The notes beneath the pieces were generated by a model, which saw only the letters and a program-made list of their open reading frames with translations, was not told the origin of the DNA and made no database searches. Below, in pieces: positions 1 to 11,019 of a stretch of 64,000 bases of DNA (its first letter is position 1; every line of letters starts with the position of its first letter). A program made the position numbers and the translations under genes. Origin of the DNA: Coenobita brevimanus (taxonomy: Eukaryota > Arthropoda > Malacostraca > Decapoda > Coenobitidae); contig CM064632.1 of the NCBI GenBank assembly GCA_032717465.1, forward strand, positions 28,398,540 through 28,462,539, in the 5' to 3' direction.

Positions 1-296
1 ACATCGTGTCATAAGAGTTTTCAGGTTATCGTGTCGTTAGAGTTTTCAATATATCGTGCCTTAAGAGTTTTAAAGTATAGTGTCTTAAGACTTTTCAGCA
101 TATCGTGTCGTAAAAGTTTCAAGATATCGTGTCGTAAGAGTTTTCAAGATATCGTGTCTTAAGAGTTTTCAAGATATCGTGTCGAAAGAATTTTCAAGAT
201 ATCGTTTTAAGAGTTTCCAAAATACGGTATCGTGTCTTAAGAGTTTTCAAGATATCGTGTCTTACAAGTTTTCAAGATATCGTGTCCCTTAATGTA
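1..296. repeat. Degenerate 25-bp tandem repeat
   Basis: About twelve units of roughly 25 bp with the core ATCGTGTCTTAAGAGTTTTC, diverged by substitutions and small indels. The array is cut by the window start, so its true length is unknown. Confidence 0.85.
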
Positions 297-1584
297 TTCA
301 GTAGTACAAGACGCCCCTAAGATGAGTAAAATCGTCTGTAACACCAAGAATAACTACAAAAGAAGGTCACTGCAGTTAACGTGTTAATTTCAGATTTTTA
401 ATGCAAGATTATGGCTGCCTCCAGACGATTTAGTTCCACTTAAGGGACAACTCTTGTAGTGACTTGGTTAATGAAAGCTACGGCAAGCCCTTCCACATCG
501 TATAGCGTTGACCTTCCATGGATCTGCACTCAAATTATATCACCTCCTTCCAACCCATTTTACTCAACGTATTTGCCAAATATGCTCCAGATTTACAAGA
601 CTCTTTGTTCACACACACATACACACACACACACACACACACAAATACCGCAATGCCCACCACCACCACCACCACCACAAACCTTTACGCTATATTATGT
701 GGGCCACGTCAACTCCTATTCCATTAAGCCGCGTCTAAGCCCAATATATGATGAACTGGGTAATGATCATAAATGGCTACACTGAATTATGCAAATGGAC
801 CCCATTAACGTGAGCATCTTAATTCCTGTGATCAAATTTCTTTTTATTCTTGTCATCTGGAGACGATAATATTCAAGCTATGAAGGATTTTCAGCAAGGA
901 TGCAGTTAATTAAAGTTATGTCTAGCACTTCGTGCTCGAAAAGTAGTCCTTAATCTGAATAAAACCATCTGGAGGAAGCACCGATTAAAATGAATTATAT
1001 CAACGTGGTTATGTCCTGACCTCTTCAATCAAAAGATGCAGTGTTGATTTTCATTCTTCCTACTATAACATGAAGAATTTTGGGAACAGAAAGGGTAGAC
1101 ACAGCCTTCATATACCTCCTTTAATACGTGTAACCAATCCTAGGCTGAATAAAATCGTATGTAGGTTCAGAATAAAGTAATAATGTCATCATCAATCGTG
1201 CTACTACCAAACTAATCTATTTTGCAATGAGGTTAATGAAGGTTATAGGTATCCACTACAGGCTCTGTGAAGGCGTTAATGAAAGCTACTGTATATTTAA
1301 CCCCTCCTGCTCAAAGGGCCTCTCAAAAAAAAAAAAAAAAAAAAAAAAAAGAATATTCAGATTTTAATATCAAGAATGGAATGAAAATCGTCACCGTAGT
1401 GGCGATGTAAAGTGTTATAAATGGTTTTAATGACGTTATTATGTAGATGAACCCATGAAATTGAGCTTCATGACTACTTCAGCACGAGGACGTATGTTTT
1501 AACCTTATTCTTGTTATTTCTAAGCAATAATATTCACAAGGGAGATACAGTGTTCTTGTTATCTCTAAGCAATAATATTCACCA
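297..1584. other. Non-coding, simple repeats and relics
   Basis: No gene seen. It holds (CA)n at about 610-643, (ACC)n at 656-680 and a 25-bp poly(A) at 1326-1350. Fragments such as the one near 842-890 (TTCTTGTCATCT then AGACGAT) match a repeat that recurs along the whole window. The short ORFs are translations of CA and ACC runs. Confidence 0.6.
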
Positions 1585-2325
1585 CAGCAACTACCAATCC
1601 TACCTTCACCACCACAACAACTACCATCACCACCACCACCACCACAACTACCATCACTATCTTCACCACCACCACAACTACCATCACCACCTTCACCACC
1701 ACCACAACTACCATCACTATCTTCACCACCACCACAACTACCATCACTACCTTCACCATAACCACATCTACCATCACTACCTTCACCACCACCACAACTA
1801 CCATCACTACCTTCACCACCACCACAACTACCAACACTATCTTCACCACCACCACAACTACCATCACAAGATTCACCACCACCAAACTGCCACTATCTTC
1901 ACCACCACCTCAACTACCATCACTACCTTCAACACCACCACAACTACCATCACTACCTTCACCACCACCACAACTACCATCACTACCTTCACCACCACCA
2001 CAACTACCATCACTAGATTCACCACCACCAAAACTGCCACTATCTTCACCACCACCACAACTACCATCACTACCTTCAACACCACCACAACTACCATCAC
2101 TACCTTCACCACCACAACAACTACCATCACTACCTTCACCACCATCACAACTACCATCACTACCTTCACCACCACCACAACTACCATCACTACCTTCACA
2201 CCATCACAACTACCATCACTACCTTCACCACCACCACAACTACCATCACTACCTTCACCACTACCACCACAATTACAATCATTGACTTCACCATCACCAC
2301 AACTACATCACTGCCTTCATCACCA
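1585..2325. repeat. 30-bp minisatellite (ACC/ACT triplets)
   Basis: About 24 units of 30 bp built from triplets (ACCATCACTACCTTCACC plus ACCACCACAACT). Because the period is a multiple of three, every frame stays open and gives His/Tyr-rich, Thr-rich or Val-rich pseudo-ORFs on both strands. A second array of the same family lies at about 8331-8580. Confidence 0.9.
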
Positions 2326-2328
2326 GCG

Positions 2329-2366
2329 TATTATTATTGTTATTATTATTATTATTATTATTATTA
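2329..2366. repeat. (ATT)n microsatellite
   Basis: About twelve ATT units with one interruption, directly after the 30-bp minisatellite. Confidence 0.9.
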
Positions 2367-3774
2367 ACATTACCATTATTATAATTGTTAGTAGTAGCAG
2401 TAGTAGTATTTGGTAAGTAGTATTCAGTATTAGTAGTAGTTGCATGCAGTCTACGAAAACATGACATTGTTAGGCTATCTTGACACCTCTTCCTTAGCGA
2501 TTTAGTTTTAATGAATATATGTAAGTATTCTCTGTAGGCTATGTTACCTCGTTTAAATATCGACACATGGTACATAAATAACATACGATATGCTAAAACA
2601 GGAATAAAGTACTAAGAATGAAGTGCTTGGCATCCTCCACTGCCGACGAGAACACCGAATCAAAACAGAAATTTCTTACCTTATATGCCACGGTATCTCC
2701 AATTTCACGCTTTCCTCATCTCTTCTATATTTTTTCCACGGCACTATACGTTCACATATTATATATCGTTGTCACGTATCTAACGCAAATGTCCCAAGAT
2801 ATTGGTGAAAAATACGAGACAGCATAACATGTACCGGTACCACACGTAAACACTTCCTCGCCGATTATGACGCGGAGAAAAACATGATCACTCAGGCGGT
2901 CACGTCGCAGTCTCCCAAAAAGGTAGTTCCCATACATTTTATGGCCAACCTTTACCCCTGTTCTGGCGTATTCCTGACATCAGTCAGCAATGATGTATCC
3001 GTTATACATAGATGTTTAATGAAAAATGTCACAAAAGCAATATTTATAGAAAAATCACCTGAACTGGAAGATGGGGAGCGGGACGTCTTGCAAGAGAGCG
3101 GCAATTTTATAACACCTGTCTACTAAGGAATCTCTAGTTACACTTTTATTTGAGATTAATTATGCTTACAATGCCTTACTAGTCAAATGTATGTCGTTTA
3201 TGCCTCCTCAAAATCAACTCAGACCGCATTAAGAATACAGAGAGGAATATAAAAGCCCCATGGGAAGAAATAAAGTAGTTAGGATGTGGTACTTGAGCGA
3301 CACCTTGGCCTACTACAATACGTGCCAGGACGCAGCACTCTGGCGGTCACGTCTCTATCTTCCCAAAAAACTAGTTCCCACACATTTTTGCGGGTATTAG
3401 TTTGCAAAATAATATCCACTAAGCACAGAGGTTTAATAAATAATGACAAGTTTTTTTTTTTTATGCAAGGAAGAAGGAACTAAAGGCTAGAAGTCCGCAA
3501 GATTTGTGCGAAAAACTTTCAGATCATAAAAACACTAGAATCCGCGAAAGAAAGTAGTACCATACCACATAATATACCATAATTGCCAACAGAACCGTAT
3601 TTCGACTAGTAATCTACCATTTTATATCCACTGAGCATAGAATATTAAAAAAAAAAAAAAAGCCACGTAAGCAATGTCGAAAGGAGGAAGGTAGGATGGT
3701 TGGAGGAGGGAGGGAGGGAGTGATGAGAAAGGGACAAATGAGGAGAAAGGATGGAGGGATGGAAGAATAGAGGT

Positions 3775-3779
<5 letters not shown>
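2367..3779. repeat. Degenerate dispersed repeats, partly tandem
   Basis: No gene seen. The segment 2895-2944 (starting GGCGGTCACGTC) recurs at 3342-3392. A TATCCACTAAGCATAGA-like motif followed by TTTAATAAA recurs near 2995, 3412 and 3615, so the region is an old, imperfect multiplication. At 3452-3497 a T-run followed by ATGCAAGGAAGAAGGAAC matches the 3' end of the LINE at 11983-15290 and is probably a tiny 5'-truncated copy of it. A poly(A) run ends at 3660 and a GGGA-rich stretch follows. Confidence 0.55.

Positions 3780-3808
<29 letters not shown>
3780..3808. repeat. (AT)n at LINE 3' end
   Basis: About fourteen AT units directly at the 3' end of the minus-strand LINE fragment. It may be the element's microsatellite tail or the original target. 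Confidence 0.85.
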
Positions 3809-3813
<5 letters not shown>

Positions 3814-4252
3814 CCTGTGGCACCCCACGGGATGTATAGGGCCTCAATGAACTCTCTACACCAATATTTGTCTCATGCCATCTTCTTCAGGTCCCACCAA
3901 CACTCCTCTCCTGCTTCTTTTTTCATTGTCCTCAACCAGGTTTCCCTCGGCCTATCTCTACCTCTTCCTCCTCTAGCAGTCCACTCTGGCACATCACACA
4001 CCAAACCACCTTCCCTTCCGCATACAAGCCCCAGCCACTTCCAGCAAGACAGTCTCGTATATTCATCAACTGGTCCCACTCTCACAACATCCCCCACTCT
4101 CGCATTTGCAACTCTGTCTTGCCACTTCACCCCAAGAATCCCCCTCAGCATCCTATTCTCAAATCCTAACACTTTCTGATCTGTTGCAACTGCACTACAC
4201 CACGGCTCACGCCCGCAAATCAAAACCGGTCCAACCATGGACCCGCAAACCT
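3809..4252 (-). pseudogene. LINE C-terminal tail fragment (non-LTR retrotransposon)
   Basis: The minus strand encodes a stretch typical of the region downstream of the reverse transcriptase domain of RTE-like LINEs. Recognisable pieces in order are GPVLICGREPW (family form YGSETW), RMLRGILGVKWQDRV, a tryptophan/leucine-rich block and GGRGRDRPRETW, then a few residues and a stop. Catalytic domains are absent: the copy is 5'-truncated at the (TA)n tract beginning at 4254. Degenerate positions (for example GRE for GSE) suggest it is dead. The family is known; the clade is my inference. Confidence 0.75.
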
Positions 4253-4536
4253 TTATATATATATATATATATACAGTAATCCTTGTACTATCCAGACGCC
4301 CACTTTCCGGACATCCCCACTTACTGGACATAATCGTCCTGGGATCCAATATTCCCAAAATGGTCTGAAAACCACAAAAAATTCGGAAAAAAATCCGACT
4401 TTTTCCCGCTCGTAATTTGAACTTGGTGCGCGCGGCGCGGGACAGCTTTGTTCCTCTGACGTCCGCTAGAGTGCCCCTGCATCCTCCCCACTTTCCGCCC
4501 GTCTCTTGTCGTGAGTGTACGCTTGTCGTCATGGCT

Positions 4537-6509
4537 GCCCACGTGCTCGCTTTTGTGGTGGTGCCTTACCTGCTGCAGGCTCTCCTGCTGCTCTCATGCC
4601 TCTCCTTCGTGTGTGTGATGATGGCCTCGCCCCCTGAGAAGAGGAAGAGAGTGGTTTTGACTCAGGAGAAGAAGAGGGAGATATTGGAAAGTAGATGCGG
4701 TATGGTCTTCGTCACGCATCCTTTGTGAGTTCAACCTGGCCTGATCTACTTTGTTTGATATCAAGAGATCCCGAGACAAACTCATGCAGTACACAGCTGA
4801 CTTCTTGTCGAAAAGCAGATGCAACGTGGAGAGGAAGATGATGTTTACTCCCAAGTTTGCTGAAGTCGACCGCTCCACGTTGATTTGGTATCGACAGCAA
4901 CGTGCTGCTGGTGTGATGGTACGGAGCTGAAGGCTGCTGCTGAGAAGTTCGCAAGGCTTCACGACGCCCTAGACTTCAAGGCATCCGAGGGTTGGCTCTT
5001 CGCATTCAAGTTATGACATGGCCTTACCAACCATAAGTCTCATGGCAAAGCTTTGGATGCTAACGAGGATGGAGTAGAGGAGTTTTGGCACAAGGTGAAG
5101 GGCTTGATCGACAGGGAGGGCCTCACTCTCGGTTAAGTCTACAACGCTGATGAAACTGGTTTATTCTATCGCTCGTTGCCTACAAACACTCTAGCCGAGA
5201 AGATGGAGAAGCGTGTACCTGGCCGCAAGCTCTCCAAGTAAAGGATATCTGCTTTGTGTTGTGCTAATGCTAACGGCATGCACCGGCTTAAGCCCGTTAT
5301 TATTGGCCGTGCAAAGCAGTTTCGGTGTCTTCGTGGGGTGATGGATATCCTTCCTGTCGTCTGGTACCATTCCTTGAAGGCATGGTTCACAGGCCACATC
5401 TTCAAAGACTGGTTCCACCGCCATTTTGTCAAGGAGGTCATACATTACCAGACAGAGAAACTGGGAATCCCACGCGACCAGGTAAAGGCCCTCCTTCTCC
5501 TCGACAATGCACCTGCCCACCCGTGAGACAAGAACTTGGTGGCTGAGAATGGCCGCATTAGATGCATGTTTCTGCCACCTAATACTACTGCTCTCATCCA
5601 ACCAATGGACCAAGGAGTGATCGTGGCAACGAAGCGGCTATACCGACGGAAGTTCCTGGACGAGGTGATGGTTGTTGTCGAGGACGAGGACGAGAGCAGG
5701 GAGGGACGGGACACGCGAGGCCAGGGGACATTGGAAAACCTTCGCGCTACAATATCAAGTCTGCCATTTGCAACTGGGCCAGTGTATGGAAGGCTGTCCC
5801 TGTCAAGACTCTAGAAAATGGTTGGTCTCGTCTGCTTCTCGGAATGGATGTGGAGCAAGATTTCCTAGGTTTCGACGTGGATGACTTCCATGCACGTCTA
5901 CGTGCGCATGGGGACGATGTTGATGTGGATGAAGTGCGTGAGTGGTTGGATGAAGACGAGGGTGATCCTGGGTATCAGACCCTGTCTGATATTGAGATCG
6001 CATCTTCAGTTGCAGGTGTCAGTACCCAGCTTGAAGATTCCGACGAGGACGGCGACAATGATGCGGACTTCTCTCAGCATGACACTACTCCAGCCATCCC
6101 CAGGCTGAGCACACTCCAGGAACACCTAGAGTTCGTTCTGGACTACCTGGAACACCCGGACTGCGACAGGGAGATGGGGCCCTTGGGACTTGCGGAGGAA
6201 GTGCGTGCTTTCAGGCAGCGTATCATTAATCATCAGAATCGTCGTTCCTTGCGTCAATCAATGATTGACAGCTTTTTCAGGCCTGTGACCCCCGCTGTGC
6301 CCAGCCCTGGCTCCACTCTGTTGCCTCCCCAAGACAGGCCCTCATGCTCCGAGCCGCAGCCCAGCACATCAGCCACGGTGGAGTCACCGCTCGACGTGAG
6401 TTTGCGCCTATCTTCAGAGTCGTCTGCAGTGGGTACGCCATCACCACGACCCACCGACACACCCCTAGGTCACCTCCCTGTGCTACTCTCAGACTCTGAC
6501 AGTGATTAA
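4537..6509 (+). pseudogene. Tigger-like DDE transposase, inactivated
   Basis: The order of parts fits Tigger/Jerky transposases: an N-terminal helix-turn-helix (basic stretch PEKRKRVVLTQEKKREIL near 4630-4690), a CENP-B-type DNA-binding region (about 4745-5040), a DDE_1 catalytic core, and an acidic C-terminal tail ending in a Ser/Asp run at 6509. The three catalytic aspartates are present: 5149-5151 (NADETG), 5503-5505 (LLLDNAPAH) and 5608-5610 (QPMDQG), with 34 residues between the last two (DD34D). Frame changes occur near 4700, 4920 and 5740. In-frame stops lie at 4742, 5014, 5134, 5239 and 5524. Several look like single-base changes from CGA or CAA codons. This copy cannot encode an active transposase. 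The start is uncertain: ATG 4537, or 4618/4621 just before the basic helix-turn-helix. Confidence 0.88.
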
Positions 6510-6879
6510 ACGGCAAGAACTTCTCCACTAGACCACACGGTAATTTAACGTTGTGCAGTGAAAGAAAAATGGTGCACAGAGTATTGTTAAGAAATTAGAA
6601 ATCTGAGTGAAAAGACAAATAATTTTTGGACTGTAAATTTAACGTAAATTAACTTGTGTTTTGTTTAGAAAATGGTTTTATAAGTGGAAAGACTTAAAGT
6701 GCAGAGTGCAACACTTATTAAGTTACAATGGAGCATAAGTAAGACAATAGTGTGCAGTGTAATGAGAATGGACTTCTGAGTGCGAATGACTAAGTTAAGA
6801 GCAAGACTTCATGAACAGTGTACCGGAAGTGCTTCAGGAAATCCTTCTTACTGTCAGAGTCTGACGGGAGGCGGTTATT

Positions 6880-7290
6880 CATCGAGATGGCCAGGGACTT
6901 GCTGTAAGTACGCGGAATGTTTCATACTGTACTGTACTGTATTTTCCATACTGCACTTACCTCTAACACCTCATTTCACTCTTTTATTTCCCTTATTAGT
7001 GTGAATATGTAGTGTCTTAGGTGCTATGCATGTGCAGTAGCGAAATGTTTTTCTGAGTTAGGCTAGGTTAGGGTCCATAACTACCAGTCCAGGAGCCAGG
7101 GACTTGTAAGTACCCAGAATGTTTAATATTGTATAAACCTACCTCAAAAACCTCATTTTATGGTTCTTTTGCATTTATTTCAGTCTTTTATGTCCCTTAT
7201 TGGTGTGATTTGGGTCTTAAATAGGTGCTATGCAAGTCCAGAGGGAGCTGTATAGGTGTTTTTCTGAGTTAGGGTCCATAAGTACAAGTC
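6880..7290 (+). repeat. Internal 201-bp duplication in transposon 3' region
   Basis: Two diverged copies in tandem. CCAGGGACTTGCTGTAAGTA near 6891 matches CCAGGGACTTGTAAGTACCC near 7096, and GGGTCCATAACTACCAGTCC at 7071 matches GGGTCCATAAGTACAAGTCC at 7272. The offset is 201 bp. Confidence 0.8.
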
Positions 7291-7376
7291 CAGGAGGCTG
7301 GTGCCCACTATCCGGACAGGACCACTTTCCGGACATGGCTTTGGCTCTATTACGTCGGCTAGTGGAGGGATTACTG

Positions 7377-7402
7377 TATATATATTTATATATATATATC
7401 CA

Positions 7403-7440
<38 letters not shown>

Positions 7441-7460
7441 ATTATTATTATTATTTTCGA
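7377..7460. repeat. (TA)n and (TTA)n microsatellite
   Basis: The continuation of the TA tract into which the transposon inserted, followed by about seven TTA units. Confidence 0.9.
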
Positions 7461-7513
7461 CCTTCAATTGATTTTCTTTACCTTTTGCTCCCTTCTATGT
7501 CGTTTATTATTTC

Positions 7514-7552
<39 letters not shown>

Positions 7553-7610
7553 CGTTTGTATCTGTATCCGTCTACCTCTCTATATATCCATATACATCCA
7601 TATGTATGCA

Positions 7611-7654
<44 letters not shown>

Positions 7655-8330
7655 CTGCCTCACCTCTATGGGGCCTGGCATGTGCTTTAGTGATGTGTTT
7701 GTCACTCTGTAAACTTTTTTCTCACGCTTTTTCATAATTTTTCCTTCTGCTTTAACATAGTTTTTGCTGCAATAAAGTCATTCTCACTTACATACCTTCC
7801 CACCCCCCTCACACTTCCTCTCTTAATCCTCTCCCGTCCCTCCAAATCTTCTCTTCCCCCTTCCTCCATTCCTCTTTTTCTTCATCCTCTTCTTCCTCTC
7901 TTAATCTTCTTTCTCCTCTCGCCCCATCCCTTCTCTTCCCCCCTTCTCTCTCCCTCAACGTACCCGTACGTAGTGTCATGTGTTAGTTATTTATTCGATT
8001 ATTCATTTTATTTTAACACTTTCTCTTTCAAGTTATTCATATTTGTTGCGTATACAAAAAAAAAAAAAAAGTATTATAAAATTTAATTTTTCAGTCTTTC
8101 CTATGAAATTTCCATGTCAGTTTTTCCATGCTGCATGGTGGTTTTTCTCACTTTTTCTTGCCAGTTTTAACTGGAGGGTCTGGAGGCGGGGGTAGCTCTC
8201 TTGCTTTACTATCCTTATCCTTCAGCATGTAGAATTAGATCTAGTGGTCACAGTCTACTCTGTAACATACAGCCTCGAAAGGATCATAAGGTCTGCTGCT
8301 GTTTGCTTTCCTTTGTACTCCTTTATACTC
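7461..8330. other. Non-coding, (CT)n and (GT)n, duplicated block
   Basis: It holds (CT)n at about 7515-7549 and (GT)n at 7614-7653. The block near 7791-7840 (CACACTTCCTCTCTTAATCC) is repeated almost exactly near 8487-8540. No gene seen. Confidence 0.65.
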
Positions 8331-8580
8331 CTTTGTACCACCACAAGTACCATCACTACCTTCACCACCATAAGTACCACCACCACCACCTTCACCAACA
8401 CCACAACTACCATCACTACCTTCACAAATGCCGTCACCACCACAAGTACCACCACTACCTTCACCACCATCATCACAACTATCATCACACCTTCCAACCC
8501 CCCTCACACTTCCTCTCTTAATCCTCTCCCGTCCCTCCATCACTACCTTCACCACCACCATCACCACCACCACCACCTCT
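8331..8580. repeat. Second array of the ACC/ACT minisatellite
   Basis: Units such as ACCATCACTACCTTCACC and ACCACCACAAGTACC, the same family as 1585-2325 but more diverged. It is interrupted by a 50-bp pyrimidine-rich block shared with 7791-7840. Confidence 0.8.
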
Positions 8581-8657
8581 TACAAGTTCTCAAAATCCAA
8601 CATCATCCGAAATAAATTTGAGAATGTAATTGGCTGGAAGTTTTGTCCAAAGTTATA

Positions 8658-8661
<4 letters not shown>

Positions 8662-8710
<49 letters not shown>

Positions 8711-9016
8711 CAAGAAGAGGTAGGGGGTGGAATTAGGGGGGAGAAGAGAGACAGGAGAGAAGGATCGGAGGGGGGGGGGAGGAAAGCAAGAGGGGCGGGG
8801 GAGAATGAGATGAGAAAGGGGATTGGGAGAGAGGCGAGGATGAAGAGGGGTTTGGAACGAGTGGGAAGGGGGAGAGGAAGGGGGGATAGTATGAGAGGAA
8901 AGGAAAGAGGATGAGGAAAGACGAGAAGATGGAGACGGAAGGGGACAAATGGTGAGAGTTGTGGAGTAGTGATGCATGGTTGGAAGAAGAAGAAGGAGGA
9001 GGAGGAGGAGGAGGAG

Positions 9017-9049
<33 letters not shown>
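8662..9049. repeat. Purine-rich tract: (GA)n, (GGA)n
   Basis: (GA)n at 8662-8708, then about 280 bp of almost pure purine on the plus strand, then (GGA)n near 8994-9018 and (GA)n to 9049. The Glu/Arg and Ser/Leu ORFs are low-complexity shadows. Confidence 0.9.
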
Positions 9050-9052
<3 letters not shown>

Positions 9053-9599
9053 CCTCTTGCGCTATCCTGGCACTTCGACAGGAGAATGGGAATGTTTAGC
9101 GAATTATTGGTATATGAATATTGAGGAACTGGAAGAAAGGGAGGTTTTAAAACTGGTTAGTTCAGGAGGATTTTTCGTTCGTTCGTTCGTTTAGAAAGAT
9201 TACAACATCCTTACAGGCGATGACCTTGATGATCTAGTGTCGGCTCCCCACGCTGTTCGATCTCTAGCAGCATCCCTACCCAGTCTCATAGTCCTGAAAT
9301 CAAACTATTAAACATCGTCCCCGGATATGATAGCTTATATTAGGTTAGGCTGATATAGATTATGAGAGTTTACGCTGATGATAAGTTAGTTTAGATTTAC
9401 TGCTATGTTAGATGAAGTTAGGTGCACATGCTAGTTCAGATTATGTTATGTTAGGCTGTGTTAAATTAGGTTAGGCCAAGCTGGATTAGATTAGTCTCTT
9501 AGGTGTCCCCCCAAAAAAAAAATAAAATATGTCATGGATATGTGAGTAACGCGACTCTGTTCTCTTCTTGTCCTGTTCTTGTTATCGCCCGCCTTCAGG

Positions 9600-9602
<3 letters not shown>
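9050..9602. other. Non-coding with degenerate TTAGG-like stretch
   Basis: The segment 9175-9310 (TTCG repeats, then GTTCGATCTCTAGCAGC) resembles 31660-31790 and is a dispersed repeat. From about 9340 to 9500 many TTAGG, TTAGGT and GTTAG motifs occur in degenerate form. No gene seen. Confidence 0.5.

Positions 9603-9690
<88 letters not shown>
9603..9690. repeat. (GT)n microsatellite
   Basis: About 44 uninterrupted GT units. Confidence 0.97.
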
Positions 9691-9691
<1 letters not shown>

Positions 9692-9693
9692 CC

Positions 9694-9940
9694 GATTATA
9701 TCTCATGAACGGCTTGAGCTATCAACATGAAACCTTCAGGGCATCAAGATATGGACAAAATCGTGGACTTCGATCATGGGCACTCGGAGTCAAGGTCAAG
9801 GTCACCAAAATGGCTGCCAAAGGTCAACTAGTTTTTATAGCCCTCCTTGAGCACCAATATATCTCATGAATGGCTTGAGCTATCAACATGAAACCCGCAG
9901 GGTATCAATATATGGCCAAAATCTTGGACTTGGCCAACAG
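9694..9940. repeat. 161-bp dispersed repeat, two tandem copies
   Basis: ATATCTCATGAACGGCTTGA near 9698 recurs as ATATCTCATGAATGGCTTGA near 9859, followed in both by AGCTATCAACATGAAAC. The first copy contains TCAAGGTCAAGGTCACC. The same AGGTCA-rich style continues at 11020-11830. Confidence 0.8.
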
Positions 9941-10152
9941 CATACTCTGGCGGCCGAATGCTTGTCTTTCATTCTTGCTGTTTTTGTTGGACAAAACTTT
10001 AAAATAAACCATCATTTTTTTAAACTATTATTTTTACTGTACATGAACAACTTTTGGGGGGTCATTATTCATGCCCCCCCACCCCTTCCACCCACAGTCC
10101 ACCATTATCCACCCATATCTTTGCCCCCCGCCCTTTTATTTATCTCCACTCA

Positions 10153-10153
<1 letters not shown>

Positions 10154-10217
<64 letters not shown>

Positions 10218-10267
10218 ATATTCCACCATTTCCCATCAATCTTCTTTTTTTTACTTTCGTCCCCGTG

Positions 10268-10306
<39 letters not shown>
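10154..10306. repeat. Two (CT)n tracts
   Basis: (CT)n at about 10154-10215 and again at 10270-10306, separated by about 55 bp of pyrimidine-rich DNA. Confidence 0.95.
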
Positions 10307-10309
<3 letters not shown>

Positions 10310-10359
10310 CGTCCCGGTATTTGTGTTGTCACCGAGAGAGAAATGTCAGAGAAATTTTT

Positions 10360-10820
10360 CGCTTCCCTGGCGTTACCGAAGACGCATTGTATGCATTCTT
10401 CACGGCTTTAACCCCCTCATGGTGGGAACAACTCCAGTATTCTTTAACAGCTAATTACACATGACTTTATTTTGCTGACAGTGAATCATAAGAACCTTAC
10501 TGATTATAATTACCATCATTTAACTATTACATGTTTTTTCCACTATCCTATTATTTATTACAGCCAATGACAGACGATTATATTTAACTGTTAGTGAGCA
10601 AAAGGAATCTGGAAATCTTTTATTCTCTGGAAGTCTTCATACTATCACCATTAACTCATTTATGGTCGGCGCAACTCTAGTGTTTTATTTCTTACCTAAT
10701 GTCAGACGACTTTATTCAGCTGAGATTGAGTCATTCATCCTACCAAGCAAGGGACAAATCTAGAGTTCCACCCCACTCAGTAACAGACGATTTTTGGTGA
10801 GTTGAAAGTGAGTCGTCATA
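10360..10820. repeat. Degenerate array of a window-wide dispersed repeat
   Basis: Four or more imperfect units of roughly 110 bp. Each has an AACTCTAGTATTTTA-like segment and then AGACGACTTTATTCAGCTGA with a GTGAGTCAT-like end. Related units are seen near 850, 1510, 22244, 31400, 38560, 49000, 62920 and 63750-63990. Confidence 0.55.
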
Positions 10821-10956
10821 GGAGTCTGTTAATATTTTCATTAATAATACTCTCATTATTGGAAGAATTATTCTACACGGTTCTAGACAATGCCTTTATT
10901 ATTTATTTTTTTTTTACATCTGCGCCCGGTACAGGAGAGATGGTGTCATTCTCAGT

Positions 10957-10958
<2 letters not shown>

Positions 10959-11010
<52 letters not shown>
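10959..11010. repeat. (GT)n microsatellite
   Basis: About 26 GT units. Confidence 0.95.
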
Positions 11011-11011
<1 letters not shown>

Positions 11012-11019
11012 CAAGAACG

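Larger units (their letters stand above)
4276..7376 (+). mobile_element. Tigger/pogo-like DNA transposon (Tc1/mariner superfamily)
   Basis: The element is 3101 bp and is flanked by TA on both sides (4274-4275 and 7377-7378), the expected target duplication, although both flanks are TA-repeat. The terminal inverted repeats begin CAGTAATCCTTGTACTATCC on the left; the right end, read in reverse complement, begins CAGTAATCCCTCCACTAGCC. Subterminal motifs of the form ACTTTCCGGACA recur three times inside the left end and twice inside the right end. It carries a single transposase pseudogene on the plus strand and about 860 bp of non-coding 3' sequence. It inserted into a TA microsatellite next to a LINE fragment. 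Confidence 0.9.

Noticed and set aside
1511..2416. ORF of 301 codons with His/Tyr and Thr runs
   Set aside because: Triplet-based minisatellite; all frames on both strands are open.
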